Below, piece after piece: positions 42,016 to 50,349 of a stretch of 64,000 bases of DNA. Position 1 is the stretch's first letter, and each line of letters opens with the position of its first letter. The notes below the pieces were generated by a model. The model made no database searches, had not been told where the DNA came from, and worked only from the letters and a program-made list of their open reading frames with translations. The position numbers and the translations under genes were made by a program. This DNA is from Kribbella pratensis (lineage in GTDB: Bacteria > Actinomycetota > Actinomycetes > Propionibacteriales > Kribbellaceae): assembly GCF_004365355.1 (NCBI RefSeq), contig NZ_SODP01000001.1:2363473-2427472 (forward strand), written 5' to 3'.

Positions 42016-45000
42016 ATGACCATCCAGAACGCCACCGTTCTCGACTCCGGCCTCGCGCAGGAGGGCATCACCGTCGTCGATCCGTCCGGCCCGCTGGTCC
42101 GGACCTGGTACTTCGACGGCCGCTTCCTGCGCGCCGACGGCTTCCGCACCGACCAGGCGTACGAGCGCTCCCTCGCCAGTCTCGTGGCCCAAGGCAACGG
42201 TACCGGTGTGGTGCACGGACTCGAAGTGGCAATGGGGACCGGCGACCAGCTCCGGGTCGAAGCGGGTCTCGCGCTCGCCCCGTCCGGCCGGGCGGTGCTG
42301 CTCACCCGGCAGATCGATCTTCCGACCGCCACGCTGATCGCCCGCGCTCGTGGCATCGTCGATCCGACCACCGCGACAGGTGGGAACTCGGCGTTCGGAC
42401 CGTGTGCGGGCGATGACCTCACCGGCGACGTACCGGTGCTGCCGGCAACGACGTTGTGGCTGCTCACCGTGGCCGCGACCGAGACGTTGTGCGGCGAGGA
42501 AGAGCGGTTCGGTCAGCTCTGCGCGGACGCGTGCGCGACCGAAACCGACCGGTCGCAGCTCGTGGAGGGCGTGATCTTCCGCGTGCACCCCGTGTCGTTG
42601 CCGCTGACGACGCCGACCACCGTGACGATGACCGCGGCGCACCTTCGGTCGCGGGTGGCGTCCGCGTGGTTCGCGGCCGAGCGCCAGGCGATCTCCTCGA
42701 TCGTGTCCGGTCCCGGTCTGCACAGTCAGGTGTGGTGTCTTGGTGCGGACGCGGTCGGCGGTGACGAGGTACCGCTCGCCGTACTGCAGCGCGAAGGATC
42801 CGTCAGCAAGTGGGTCGACGGCTGGACCGCACGGCGAGAGTTGCTCGAGACCACGCCGCGGCGGTACTGGCAGCAGCGGATCGCGATGCGGCCGGTCAGC
42901 GTCGCGAGCGCGCAGTTGTCCCAGTTCCAATGCCAGCTGGTCGATCTAGTGCTGCCGACGACCGCGACCGTGTCGGGCAGCATCCTTCTCGACGCGGGGA
43001 TCGTGGAGCTGCCGTCGGCCGGATACCTGCAGATCGATCCGACCGGCGATGTCGAGGCCCAGGTTCGGGCGAAGTTCGGTGCGGGCGTCGATCTCCGGTT
43101 CTGCGTCGGACGGTCGGACGTCGTGCCCGGTCTGGTCGAGGACGCGCAGCATCGCGACCGGATCAGCCTGACGAAAGGTCTCGACGACCCCGCCGCGAAG
43201 GAAGAGGTTGACATCCTGGTTCCGGACGGGACGCTGACCCAGACGCAGGTCTCCCTCGACGCCCTCGTCGGTACGGCGCGCACGCTGCCGGCCGTCCGCG
43301 ACGGCGAGAGCGGATCGGCGATCTCACTGGCCACGATGGCACGCGACAGCAGCGGCACGGGGTGGACGTGGTGCGCGGCCGGCACGGGTCAGTTGCCCGC
43401 AGCAAGGATGCTGGACCCGGTGACCCGACTCGCCCGCGGGCAGACGCAGCGGCAGCGTCGACTGGCCACCGTCGACGCTGCGATCCGGGCGATGATCACG
43501 CCGGACGACACCCGTGCCGACGGTTCCGATCGCGCCATCTCGGTCTGGGCACAGATCATCACGTCGGCCCGTGTGGACACGCTGCAACCGGGCGACACGA
43601 CCGACGTCCGCGCCCGCTTGACGTATGCCGCGGCGGTGGACGACGTGTCCGCACTGGACACTCGCTTCAGCGGTGAACTGCGGGTCGTCCAGCGTCAGGC
43701 GGGCACCGCCAACGGCGCGCCGACCGTCCAGCTGCTCACCGTCCTCGATGGCTTCATGGATACCTTCACGATCGACAACGGCGAGCCGAAGTCCCGGGTG
43801 ACGCCGATTCGCGCGTTGCAGGTCGGGTGGGAGTTCGGTGTGGACGACACCGGTGCGGAGCAGCTACAGGTCGGCTTCACCCAGGGCCGGTCCGGGCTGG
43901 TGCTTTCGGCAACGAGTTCCGGCGTACCACGGAAGATCCAGGCGGTGTTGAGCCAGTTCGTCCTCCGTCCCACACCGGGGTTGCCCACACCAGGGCTGCC
44001 GACGCTGCCGATCCTGCCGCCGGTGGTCCCGGTCGAGGGGAAGACGTCGGACTGGACGTCCGGTGTCGGCGGGCGGTTCGCGCGGATCTTCGAGCGCATG
44101 ACCAAATCGGGCATGCTCTCCGCCGTACCAGGGCTGTCCACTGCAGGTCCGAACGTCACGCCGATCGGCACCGTCGAACTCACCGACACGGCCGGCGCCG
44201 CGACACCCGGCACGCCGACGCGCGAGCAGGCCGACACGGCGATCGAACTACTCGCGGCCACGCTGGCTGGAGCCGGCCGCGACCCTGCCTTCGCCGTCGG
44301 CGCCCGTGCTCTCTTGTACGGCGGACCCGCGACCACCGTCACACCGATCAAGGCGACCCGCGACTGGGTCCTGTTCCACCGCCGGGAGACCATCACCTGC
44401 CAAGGCGACCAGGTCGTACAACCCGCCGTATCGACGCTGCGCCTCTACAACGCCGGCGCCGCCTCGTCGGAAGACCTCCAGACGATCCTCGACAACCTGG
44501 TCAACGGCACGATGGAAGGTACGGGCGGATTCGAGCCGGTGATCGACCTGGACTTCGCCGCGAACTCGGCCGAGATCGTGTCGTCGGTCCCGGCGCTGCG
44601 GATCGCCTGGCAGTCGGCGAACCGACCGTCCGAGCTCGCCTTCATGGTCGCCGCGGGCGGAGCGGAAGGGCAGCTGATCGCGGGCGCGCGGATCAACGCG
44701 TTGCGTACGGCGCTGTCCGGGCTGGTCACGGCCGACAACGCCGACGTCCGGTTCCTACCCGACGTACCGCCGGGGTTGACCGCGCTCGGAATCGACGGCG
44801 TGCTGCTGACCGGGGGTATCGTCGCGTCGACGCAGCCGTCGGCGCGGTGCGTCCGGATCCTGCGCACCGATCGTGACATGGCCGCGAAGATCTTGGCCAC
44901 GCTGAACGACCTGCCGGCCGATCCCGGCGTACCGATCGAGGACTTCCTGCGGTCCCGGGGGTTCACCTTCGACGCCTTCACCGCGACGTTCACCGAAGGC

Positions 45001-45228
45001 GCGCTGAGCAACCTCGATCCGCTGCGTCAGTGGTGGAAGGGATTCAACGCGCTAGCTACACAGCTGATGCTCCCGGACAACCTCGGCGAGGTCACCGACA
45101 CCGTCGACGCCCGGACAGAGCGGGCCAAGGAAGCGCTCGCAGCCCTGCACCTGGACATCCAGAACCAGGCCCGGATCAAAATCGCCATGCCGATCTGCGG
45201 GGTGACGGCGCTGATCACCACCGGCTAA
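42016..45228 (+). CDS. Large eCIS-associated protein, candidate fibre/receptor-binding component
   Basis: The 1070-aa product is the last gene of unit D; GGGAGG stands about 8 nt before its ATG. It opens with the domain shared with the preceding gene (RTWYFDGRFLRADGFRTDQAY, then GNGTGVVHGLEVAMG, then LRVEAGLALAPSGRAVLL). The remainder is beta- and Thr-rich without a known motif, includes a Pro-Gly-Leu-Pro-Thr repeat around 43970-44010, and ends in helices. Size, terminal position and domain sharing suggest an external fibre, but I see no collagen, trimerisation or phage-fibre motif. No convincing terminator is seen after it. Confidence 0.5.
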   Translation: MTIQNATVLDSGLAQEGITVVDPSGPLVRTWYFDGRFLRADGFRTDQAYERSLASLVAQGNGTGVVHGLEVAMGTGDQLRVEAGLALAPSGRAVLLTRQIDLPTATLIARARGIVDPTTATGGNSAFGPCAGDDLTGDVPVLPATTLWLLTVAATETLCGEEERFGQLCADACATETDRSQLVEGVIFRVHPVSLPLTTPTTVTMTAAHLRSRVASAWFAAERQAISSIVSGPGLHSQVWCLGADAVGGDEVPLAVLQREGSVSKWVDGWTARRELLETTPRRYWQQRIAMRPVSVASAQLSQFQCQLVDLVLPTTATVSGSILLDAGIVELPSAGYLQIDPTGDVEAQVRAKFGAGVDLRFCVGRSDVVPGLVEDAQHRDRISLTKGLDDPAAKEEVDILVPDGTLTQTQVSLDALVGTARTLPAVRDGESGSAISLATMARDSSGTGWTWCAAGTGQLPAARMLDPVTRLARGQTQRQRRLATVDAAIRAMITPDDTRADGSDRAISVWAQIITSARVDTLQPGDTTDVRARLTYAAAVDDVSALDTRFSGELRVVQRQAGTANGAPTVQLLTVLDGFMDTFTIDNGEPKSRVTPIRALQVGWEFGVDDTGAEQLQVGFTQGRSGLVLSATSSGVPRKIQAVLSQFVLRPTPGLPTPGLPTLPILPPVVPVEGKTSDWTSGVGGRFARIFERMTKSGMLSAVPGLSTAGPNVTPIGTVELTDTAGAATPGTPTREQADTAIELLAATLAGAGRDPAFAVGARALLYGGPATTVTPIKATRDWVLFHRRETITCQGDQVVQPAVSTLRLYNAGAASSEDLQTILDNLVNGTMEGTGGFEPVIDLDFAANSAEIVSSVPALRIAWQSANRPSELAFMVAAGGAEGQLIAGARINALRTALSGLVTADNADVRFLPDVPPGLTALGIDGVLLTGGIVASTQPSARCVRILRTDRDMAAKILATLNDLPADPGVPIEDFLRSRGFTFDAFTATFTEGALSNLDPLRQWWKGFNALATQLMLPDNLGEVTDTVDARTERAKEALAALHLDIQNQARIKIAMPICGVTALITTG

Positions 45229-45349
45229 GGCCAGCCGCGGCCGCCGCAGACGAACACGCTTGCCATCGTGGGTGACCGCCTGCTCGCGCACGCCCAGCAC
45301 CGGAACGCCGTACGTCCTTGACTTGGAGTTCGGGCGCAGCGATGACTTT

Positions 45350-45389
45350 CGCGATGAGCTCGCCTCTGTACAGGTATGAGCTCATCGCG
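45350..45389. repeat. Perfect 12-bp inverted repeat
   Basis: CGCGATGAGCTC (45350-45361) and GAGCTCATCGCG (45378-45389) are separated by 16 nt. It lies 121 bp downstream of the last eCIS gene and 124 bp upstream of the SDR gene, with no T-run. It could be a regulator's operator for the SDR operon, or an end signal for unit D. The rest of 45229-45512 shows nothing definite beyond a lone TTGACT at 45318. Confidence 0.6.
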
Positions 45390-45512
45390 CCCGTCGAACC
45401 ACGGCGGTGGTCACCGAAGCCAGACGCGGCTTCGGAGCGGCACGCACCGGGAGTACCAGGTCACCGGCTGCGGACTTGACGCGATGGCGTGAGCAAGCAG
45501 AGAGAGAAGATT

Positions 45513-46304
45513 ATGTTGCTGGAAAACAAGAACGTCGTCGTGTACGGCGCGGGCGGCGCTGTCGGTAGTGCGGTGGCCCGCGGTTTCGCTCACGAACGTG
45601 CCAGGGTGTTCCTGACCGGGCGAAATCTCGACGTCATCGACACCGTCGCGAAGGAGATCTCCGCCGCGGGTGGAGCAGTCGAGACCGCCGTGGTGGACGC
45701 CGGGGAGGAGAAATCCGTGACCGAGCACCTCGATGCGGTCGTCGCCGACGCCGGCAGCATCGACGTGTCGTTCAACGCGATCGGGATCTCGCCCGTGGGA
45801 TTGCAGGGCGTACCGCTCGCCGAACTGCCGGTCGAGAACTTCCTGCGCCCGATCACCACCTATACCCAGGCTCATTTCATCACCGCGAGATCCGCCGCAC
45901 GGCACATGATCGCCCAGCGGTCGGGGGTGATCATGATGCACACACCCGAACCGGCCCGCATGCCGATGCCTCTCGTGGGCGGCATGAGCGTCGGCTGGGC
46001 GGCGATGGAAGGTCTCAACCGCGCGCTGTCGGCCGAATGGGCCCAGCACGGTGTTCGCGCGATCTGCCTACGCACCACGGGCATGGTGGAGACACCGGTC
46101 ATCGACATCGTGTACGGGCTGCACGCCGACGCGCTGGGGATCACGAAGGAGCAGTTCACTGCGGTAGCGGGCGGCATGAGCCACCGCAAACGCCCGACCA
46201 CGCTGGCCGAACTCACCGAAGCCGCGGTATTCCTCGCCTCCGACCGGGCATCCGCGATGACCGGCACCGTCGCCAACCTGACCGGCGGAATCATCGTCGA
46301 CTGA
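45513..46304 (+). CDS. SDR-family oxidoreductase lacking the catalytic Tyr
   Basis: ATG 45513 is chosen because GAGAGAAG lies just upstream and SDR proteins of this branch begin with MLLENK; GTG 45489 is possible. The 263-aa product has the Rossmann loop YGAGGAVGSAVARGFA and the NAD(P)-binding context (FLTGRNLDVID). It ends with the LASDRASAMTGTVANLTGG block common to SDRs. Where YxxxK is expected the sequence reads SVGWAAMEGLNRAL, so neither Tyr nor Lys is present. It may be a divergent reductase or a binding protein. It opens a plus-strand set with two unknown/NAD-binding proteins and an ECF sigma factor. Confidence 0.8.
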   Translation: MLLENKNVVVYGAGGAVGSAVARGFAHERARVFLTGRNLDVIDTVAKEISAAGGAVETAVVDAGEEKSVTEHLDAVVADAGSIDVSFNAIGISPVGLQGVPLAELPVENFLRPITTYTQAHFITARSAARHMIAQRSGVIMMHTPEPARMPMPLVGGMSVGWAAMEGLNRALSAEWAQHGVRAICLRTTGMVETPVIDIVYGLHADALGITKEQFTAVAGGMSHRKRPTTLAELTEAAVFLASDRASAMTGTVANLTGGIIVD

Positions 46305-46313
46305 CCCGACCCG

Positions 46314-46340
46314 CCCCGACCGCCGTCCCGGCGGCCGGGG
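46314..46340 (+). terminator. Intercistronic GC hairpin
   Basis: CCCCG and CCGCCG pair with CGGCGG and CGGGG around a 3-nt loop with one mismatch. It stands between the SDR stop and the ribosome site of the next gene and may act as an attenuator or stabiliser; no T-run follows. Confidence 0.4.
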
Positions 46341-46364
46341 CATCCCTATGGAGGAACAAGAACA

Positions 46365-47072
46365 ATGAACGATCTACTCGCGAGCGCCGTCGCCTCGCAT
46401 GGTGGCGTGGACCGGTGGAACCGGATCCGGACGATCGCTGTCGAGGCCGCCATCACCGGGGCCTTCTGGCAGATCAAGGGACAAGCCGACGCGCTGACAA
46501 AGGTCCGCTTCGAGGTGGACACCACGCGGGAACGGCTGAGCATGGACTTCGTCGGCCAGGACCGACGGTCGGTCTTCGAACCCGACAGGGTCGTCATGCA
46601 ACGACCGATCGGCACGGTGGTCGAGGCACGCGACGACCCGGAGCGGTCGTTCGACGGCCACCAGTTCGAGACGCCGTGGGACGACCTGCAGCTCGCGTAC
46701 TTCACCGGCGAAGCACTCTGGACGTACCTGAATGCGCCGTTCCTGTTCACCTGGCCGGGGTTCGTCTGCGAGGAGATCGCGCCGATCGAGGTCGACGGTG
46801 AAACCTGGCGGCGGCTGAAAGTGACCTTCCCCGACCACATCAAGAGCCACACCCGCGAGCAGGTCTTCTGCTTCGGCCCGAACGGACTGCTACGCCGCCA
46901 CGACTTCACCATCGACATCGTCGACCCCGGCACCGAGTCGCAGCTGTACGCCGCCGACTACCGCAACGTCGACGGCATCATCATCCCGGCCACTCGCCGG
47001 GCGTACGCCACAGTCGGCGACGACCAGATCGTCCTGGTAGCCATCGACATGGCCGACATCACCGTCTACTGA
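46365..47072 (+). CDS. Beta-rich protein of unknown function
   Basis: The 235-aa product is preceded by GGAGG about 10 nt before the ATG. It begins with a helix (LLASAVASHGGVDRW) and then runs as alternating amphipathic strands ending in GIIIPATRRAYATVGDDQIVLVAIDMADITVY. This layout recalls LolA/VioE-like half-barrels that bind lipophilic ligands, but there is no signal peptide and no motif to prove it. It lies between the SDR-like and NAD(P)-binding genes and is probably co-transcribed with them. Confidence 0.6.
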   Translation: MNDLLASAVASHGGVDRWNRIRTIAVEAAITGAFWQIKGQADALTKVRFEVDTTRERLSMDFVGQDRRSVFEPDRVVMQRPIGTVVEARDDPERSFDGHQFETPWDDLQLAYFTGEALWTYLNAPFLFTWPGFVCEEIAPIEVDGETWRRLKVTFPDHIKSHTREQVFCFGPNGLLRRHDFTIDIVDPGTESQLYAADYRNVDGIIIPATRRAYATVGDDQIVLVAIDMADITVY

Positions 47073-47102
47073 TCCGACTTTCCCTTCCACCGCAGGAGAA
47101 TC

Positions 47103-47804
47103 ATGCACATCGGGGTCATCGGTGCCACCGGCACCATCGGTAGCCGGATCGTCACCGAGGCGCTCGACCGCGGGCACCAGGTCACGGCGTTCAGTCGCGA
47201 CGTCTCCAGCCGTCAGGAAAACCGCGAGAACATCCGGTGGAAGCAGGTCGACGTCACCGAGACCGGCAGTGTCGCCGCGGTACTGCCCGGCCTCGACGTC
47301 CTGATCAGCGGATTCGGGCCCGGCAACGCCGCCAACGACCCCGCTGACGCGGTGGCACGCGCCATCGCCGACCCCGGCATCTACGCCCGGGCTGCCACCG
47401 CGTTGCTGACCGCATTGGAAGGCTTCCCCCGGGTCCGGCTGATCGTGGTCGGCGGCGCCGCGAGTCTCGAACTCGAGCCCGGACGGGTGTTTGCCGACTC
47501 CGACGAACTTCTCCATGCTGCGATCGACGGCTTCGGGCTGCCTCGTGAGTACGCCGCGGCGCTGCGGGGACACGGCGACGCGCTGAACTTGTTCCGCACC
47601 TCCAACCGGCTCTGGACCTACCTCAGCCCAGCCGTAGAGATCACCCCCGGCGAACGCACCGGCCGTTTCCGGATCGGTGGCGACCAGCCCGTCATGGACG
47701 CCGAGGGGCGCAGCCGGATCTCCGCCGAGGACGCGGCTGTCGCAGTTCTCGACGAGGCCGAGATTCCACGCTTCGTGCAGCGCCGCTTCACCATCGGGTA
47801 TTGA
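47103..47804 (+). CDS. NAD(P)-binding protein, atypical SDR (NmrA/YwnB-like)
   Basis: The 233-aa product has the dinucleotide loop GATGTIGSRIVTEALDRGHQV at residues 7-27 (written from Gly7), VDVTETGSVAAVLPGLDVLISGFG, and VGGAASLELEPG. This is the flavin-reductase/NmrA-like atypical SDR layout. CAGGAG precedes the ATG. Family members reduce quinones or flavins or act as redox sensors, and the substrate here is unknown. It is the third gene of the SDR/sigma set. Confidence 0.75.
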   Translation: MHIGVIGATGTIGSRIVTEALDRGHQVTAFSRDVSSRQENRENIRWKQVDVTETGSVAAVLPGLDVLISGFGPGNAANDPADAVARAIADPGIYARAATALLTALEGFPRVRLIVVGGAASLELEPGRVFADSDELLHAAIDGFGLPREYAAALRGHGDALNLFRTSNRLWTYLSPAVEITPGERTGRFRIGGDQPVMDAEGRSRISAEDAAVAVLDEAEIPRFVQRRFTIGY

Positions 47805-47851
47805 GCCCGAGACCGACGTGACATCGACAACCGAACTCCGAAGGGCGGATT

Positions 47852-48814
47852 ATGCGCACCGTGGTTGAATCCAAAGCCGGTAGCGAGGATTTCGGGACGC
47901 TGAGCGAACCGTTCCGGCGCGAGTTGCTGGCCTACTGCTACCGCATGCTCGGCTCGGTCCACGAAGCCGAAGAAGTGGTGCAAGACGTCCTTCTCGACGC
48001 CTGGCGCGCGTACGACAGGTTCGAGGGGAGGTCTTCACTGCGTACCTGGCTGTACCGAATCGCGGCCCGAGCCTGTCTCAAGGCGCTCGAAAAGGGCCGG
48101 CGCAGGCCGCTGCCCGCGGATCTCGGTGCCCCCGAGGTAAACCCGGACGCCAGGCTCGTTGAGCGAACGCCGGAGATACCGTGGCTCCAGCCGATGCCCG
48201 ATTTCCTGTTCACAGCAGCGCCGGTCGATCCGGAAACGGCCGTGGTGGAACGGCAAACGATGCGGCTCGCTCTGGTGGGAGCACTCCAGCAGCTACCGCC
48301 CCGACAGCGTGCCGTGCTGATCCTTCGCGACGTACTGCAGTGGCGGACCACGGAGGTCGCCGAGCTGCTGGAGATGACGACCGCAGCCGTCAACAGCGCG
48401 TTACAGCGAGCCCGAGCACAGGTTCCACTCAGCGAAGACAGCCTCACCGAACCCGTCGAGCTCCAGCAGCGGGCTCTCCTCGACCGGTACGCGAAGGCCT
48501 TCGAAACCGCGGATGTCGACCAACTCGTCGCGGTCCTGACCGAGGACGCACGCTGGGAGATGCCGCCGATCGCCACCTGGTTCGAAGGCCGCGACACAAT
48601 CGTCGCCTTCCTGGCCAAACAAATGCGGATCATCGGGACGGCGAAACTGGTCGCCACCTCGGCCAACGGACAGCCTGCCTTCGCCGTGTACGCCCGCGGC
48701 CAGGACGGTCAGTACCAACCACACGCAATCCACGTACTGACACTCACCCCGCAGGGCGTCAGCAGAATCGTCGCCTTCCACGGGTCGGGGCTGTTTCCAC
48801 TGTTCGGACTCTGA
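47852..48814 (+). CDS. ECF sigma factor with SnoaL-like C-terminal domain
   Basis: The 320-aa product has sigma region 2 (LLAYCYRMLGSVHEAEEVVQDVLLDAWRAYDRF, SSLRTWLYRIAARACL) and the linker WLQPMPDFLF typical of SigG/SigX5-type ECFs. It also has region 4 (LPPRQRAVLILRDVLQWRTTEVAELLEMTTAAVNSALQRARAQ) and, from about residue 200, a SnoaL/NTF2-like domain (YAKAFETADVDQLVAVLTEDARWEMPP). Such sigmas have no separate anti-sigma factor; the SnoaL domain tunes activity. AAGGGCGG precedes the ATG. It likely controls its own operon, the upstream SDR genes included. One TTA codon is present in the region 4 helix. Confidence 0.88.
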   Translation: MRTVVESKAGSEDFGTLSEPFRRELLAYCYRMLGSVHEAEEVVQDVLLDAWRAYDRFEGRSSLRTWLYRIAARACLKALEKGRRRPLPADLGAPEVNPDARLVERTPEIPWLQPMPDFLFTAAPVDPETAVVERQTMRLALVGALQQLPPRQRAVLILRDVLQWRTTEVAELLEMTTAAVNSALQRARAQVPLSEDSLTEPVELQQRALLDRYAKAFETADVDQLVAVLTEDARWEMPPIATWFEGRDTIVAFLAKQMRIIGTAKLVATSANGQPAFAVYARGQDGQYQPHAIHVLTLTPQGVSRIVAFHGSGLFPLFGL

Positions 48815-48827
48815 CCAGGCACCCCGC

Positions 48828-49067
48828 ATGTCCGAACAGGAACACCCGGCCGAACCCGACGCCGCGCTCCAGACTCAGTTGCGACTGTTCTGCGAACTAA
48901 TGCTCGGCTCAACCGAGGCCGCCGACTCCGCGCTTCTGCAGATCCACCGTCATGCATTCGACGACAAGCAGGAGGACGGGCCGGCGGAATGCGTCCACCT
49001 CTTCCGCATCGCAGCCACCCTCTGCGGAGTCCGCCGACAGGTGTCGACACAGCACCGGACGCGATGA
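48828..49067 (+). CDS. Sigma region 2-like miniprotein
   Basis: The 79-aa product begins 13 nt after the ECF stop. Its centre (LRLFCELMLGSTEAADSALLQIHRHAF...CVHLFRIAATLCGVRRQ) parallels the region 2 pattern L..YC.RMLGS..EAE..VQ...DAW....LR.WLYRIA...C, but acidic recognition residues are changed and region 4 is missing. It may be a decayed duplicate or a decoy that binds core polymerase. The 139 bases after it (49068-49206) contain a short reading DARNNLILEALVKA ending in a stop, perhaps another gene end. Confidence 0.5.
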   Translation: MSEQEHPAEPDAALQTQLRLFCELMLGSTEAADSALLQIHRHAFDDKQEDGPAECVHLFRIAATLCGVRRQVSTQHRTR

Positions 49068-49206
49068 TGCTCACGGTTCGGTCGCGGGCGTAACGTCCGC
49101 GCGGCGCCAAGCTGGTGGCCTACTCGAACGCGGACAGCCCGGCCGGATCGAAAGCTTCCGCGGGCCGGCCAGGACGCCCGCAACAACCTGATCCTCGAAG
49201 CCCTCG

Positions 49207-49566
49207 TCAAGGCCTGACAAACCGGTCGCCCAGCGGGTTGCCTGCTACGAGCTGGTAAGAGTCGGCGACGAGCTGCTTCAGCAGCGTCTCGTCGACGGTG
49301 CCTCCGCCTTCCACCGTGATCCAGTGCTTCTTGTTCATGTGGTAGCCCGGGGTGATGTCTGCGTACTGCTCCCGCAGGGCCACAGCCTGGTCCGGGTTGG
49401 CTTTCAGGATCACGACACGGCGCCCCGGCAAGTCCGTCATGAGCATGAAGACCTTGCCGCGCACCTTGTAGAGAGCCCAGTTGGGGTCGACACGATGCTC
49501 CAGGTCGGCGTCCGGCAGGTTCACCGCGAGGTCGTCTGCGATCCTCTGCAGCTCCAGCGCGTCCAA
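49207..49566 (-). CDS. MmcQ/YjbR-family protein
   Basis: The likely start is TTG 49566, with ACGGAG 9 nt upstream; it yields 119 residues, the usual family length. The frame stays open to 49731, but the added sequence is Arg/Ser/Pro-rich and unlike protein. Family marks are NWALYKVRGKVFMLM, VILKANPDQAVALREQY, and PGYHMNKKHWITV, the last being the MmcQ/YjbR signature. The fold is a CyaY-like alpha/beta protein with suspected DNA binding; the cellular role is unknown. Confidence 0.8.
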   Translation of the reverse strand: MDALELQRIADDLAVNLPDADLEHRVDPNWALYKVRGKVFMLMTDLPGRRVVILKANPDQAVALREQYADITPGYHMNKKHWITVEGGGTVDETLLKQLVADSYQLVAGNPLGDRFVRP

Positions 49567-49770
49567 GGCGATCAACTCCGTTCTCGAGAATGGCCCGAAA
49601 TCGCAGGCGTCCTCCATTGGTGCCGCGATCGGTGCGGATCTTTCGGCTAGAGACCTCCTGGAGCGTCCGTCGAGGGGACGCCGCGAACGCATCAGCCCAG
49701 GCGGCGGTAAGAACCGGCTCGAGCCCGGCACTAACCACTCGCACCACCCCCTATCGGAGGCTGATTCGCT

Positions 49771-50310
49771 GTGTCACGACTCACTACCCCTTCGCTGGAT
49801 GAAGTCCCTGCCGGCGCGCGGCAGACCCTCGACAAGCTCGGCAAGCAACTCGGGTTCGTCCCGAATATGTTCAAGACGATCGCCTCGAACCCGACCGTTC
49901 TCGAGGCGGTCACGACCCTGCAAGGCACCATGAGCCGGGTCCTGGATGCCCGGACCCGGCACAGCATCGCTCTGGCCGTGTCCCAGTCGAACGGCTGTGA
50001 TTACTGCCTGGCCATCCACACGTACACCTCGTCCGAGTACGGCGGTATGTCGAGCGACGACATCGACCTCGCCCGCGCAGGCAGCTCGGTTGATCCCAAG
50101 CGCGCCGCAGCGGCCCGCTTCGCTCAACAGGTCGTCGACAGCCGCGGACAGGTCAGCGACGGCGACCTCGCAGCTGTCCGCGACGCCGGGTACGCCGACC
50201 CGGAGATTCTGGCGATCGTCACCGTTGCCGTGCAGGCCCTGCTCACGAACTTCATCAACAACGTCAACCAGACCGACATCGACATCCCCGCCGCCACCGC
50301 GGCCCGATGA
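49771..50310 (+). CDS. AhpD-like alkylhydroperoxidase / carboxymuconolactone decarboxylase family
   Basis: The 179-aa product starts at GTG 49771 with CGGAGG upstream. The motif NGCDYCLAIHT supplies the CxxC pair and following His of AhpD-type peroxidase-related enzymes; GFVPNMFKTIASNPTVLEA is the usual N-terminal stretch. These enzymes reduce peroxides with the Cys pair. It starts a plus-strand run with a PEP-mutase-like enzyme, nitroreductase and MFS exporter, suggesting defence against an electrophile or peroxide. Confidence 0.85.
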   Translation: MSRLTTPSLDEVPAGARQTLDKLGKQLGFVPNMFKTIASNPTVLEAVTTLQGTMSRVLDARTRHSIALAVSQSNGCDYCLAIHTYTSSEYGGMSSDDIDLARAGSSVDPKRAAAARFAQQVVDSRGQVSDGDLAAVRDAGYADPEILAIVTVAVQALLTNFINNVNQTDIDIPAATAAR

Positions 50311-50349
50311 CCCCTCATCGCGCCAACGACCATCCAGGAAAGCTGCGAT

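Noticed and set aside
49567..49731. N-terminal extension of the MmcQ/YjbR gene
   Set aside because: Low-quality Arg/Pro/Ser sequence; family length and the ACGGAG site support TTG 49566.
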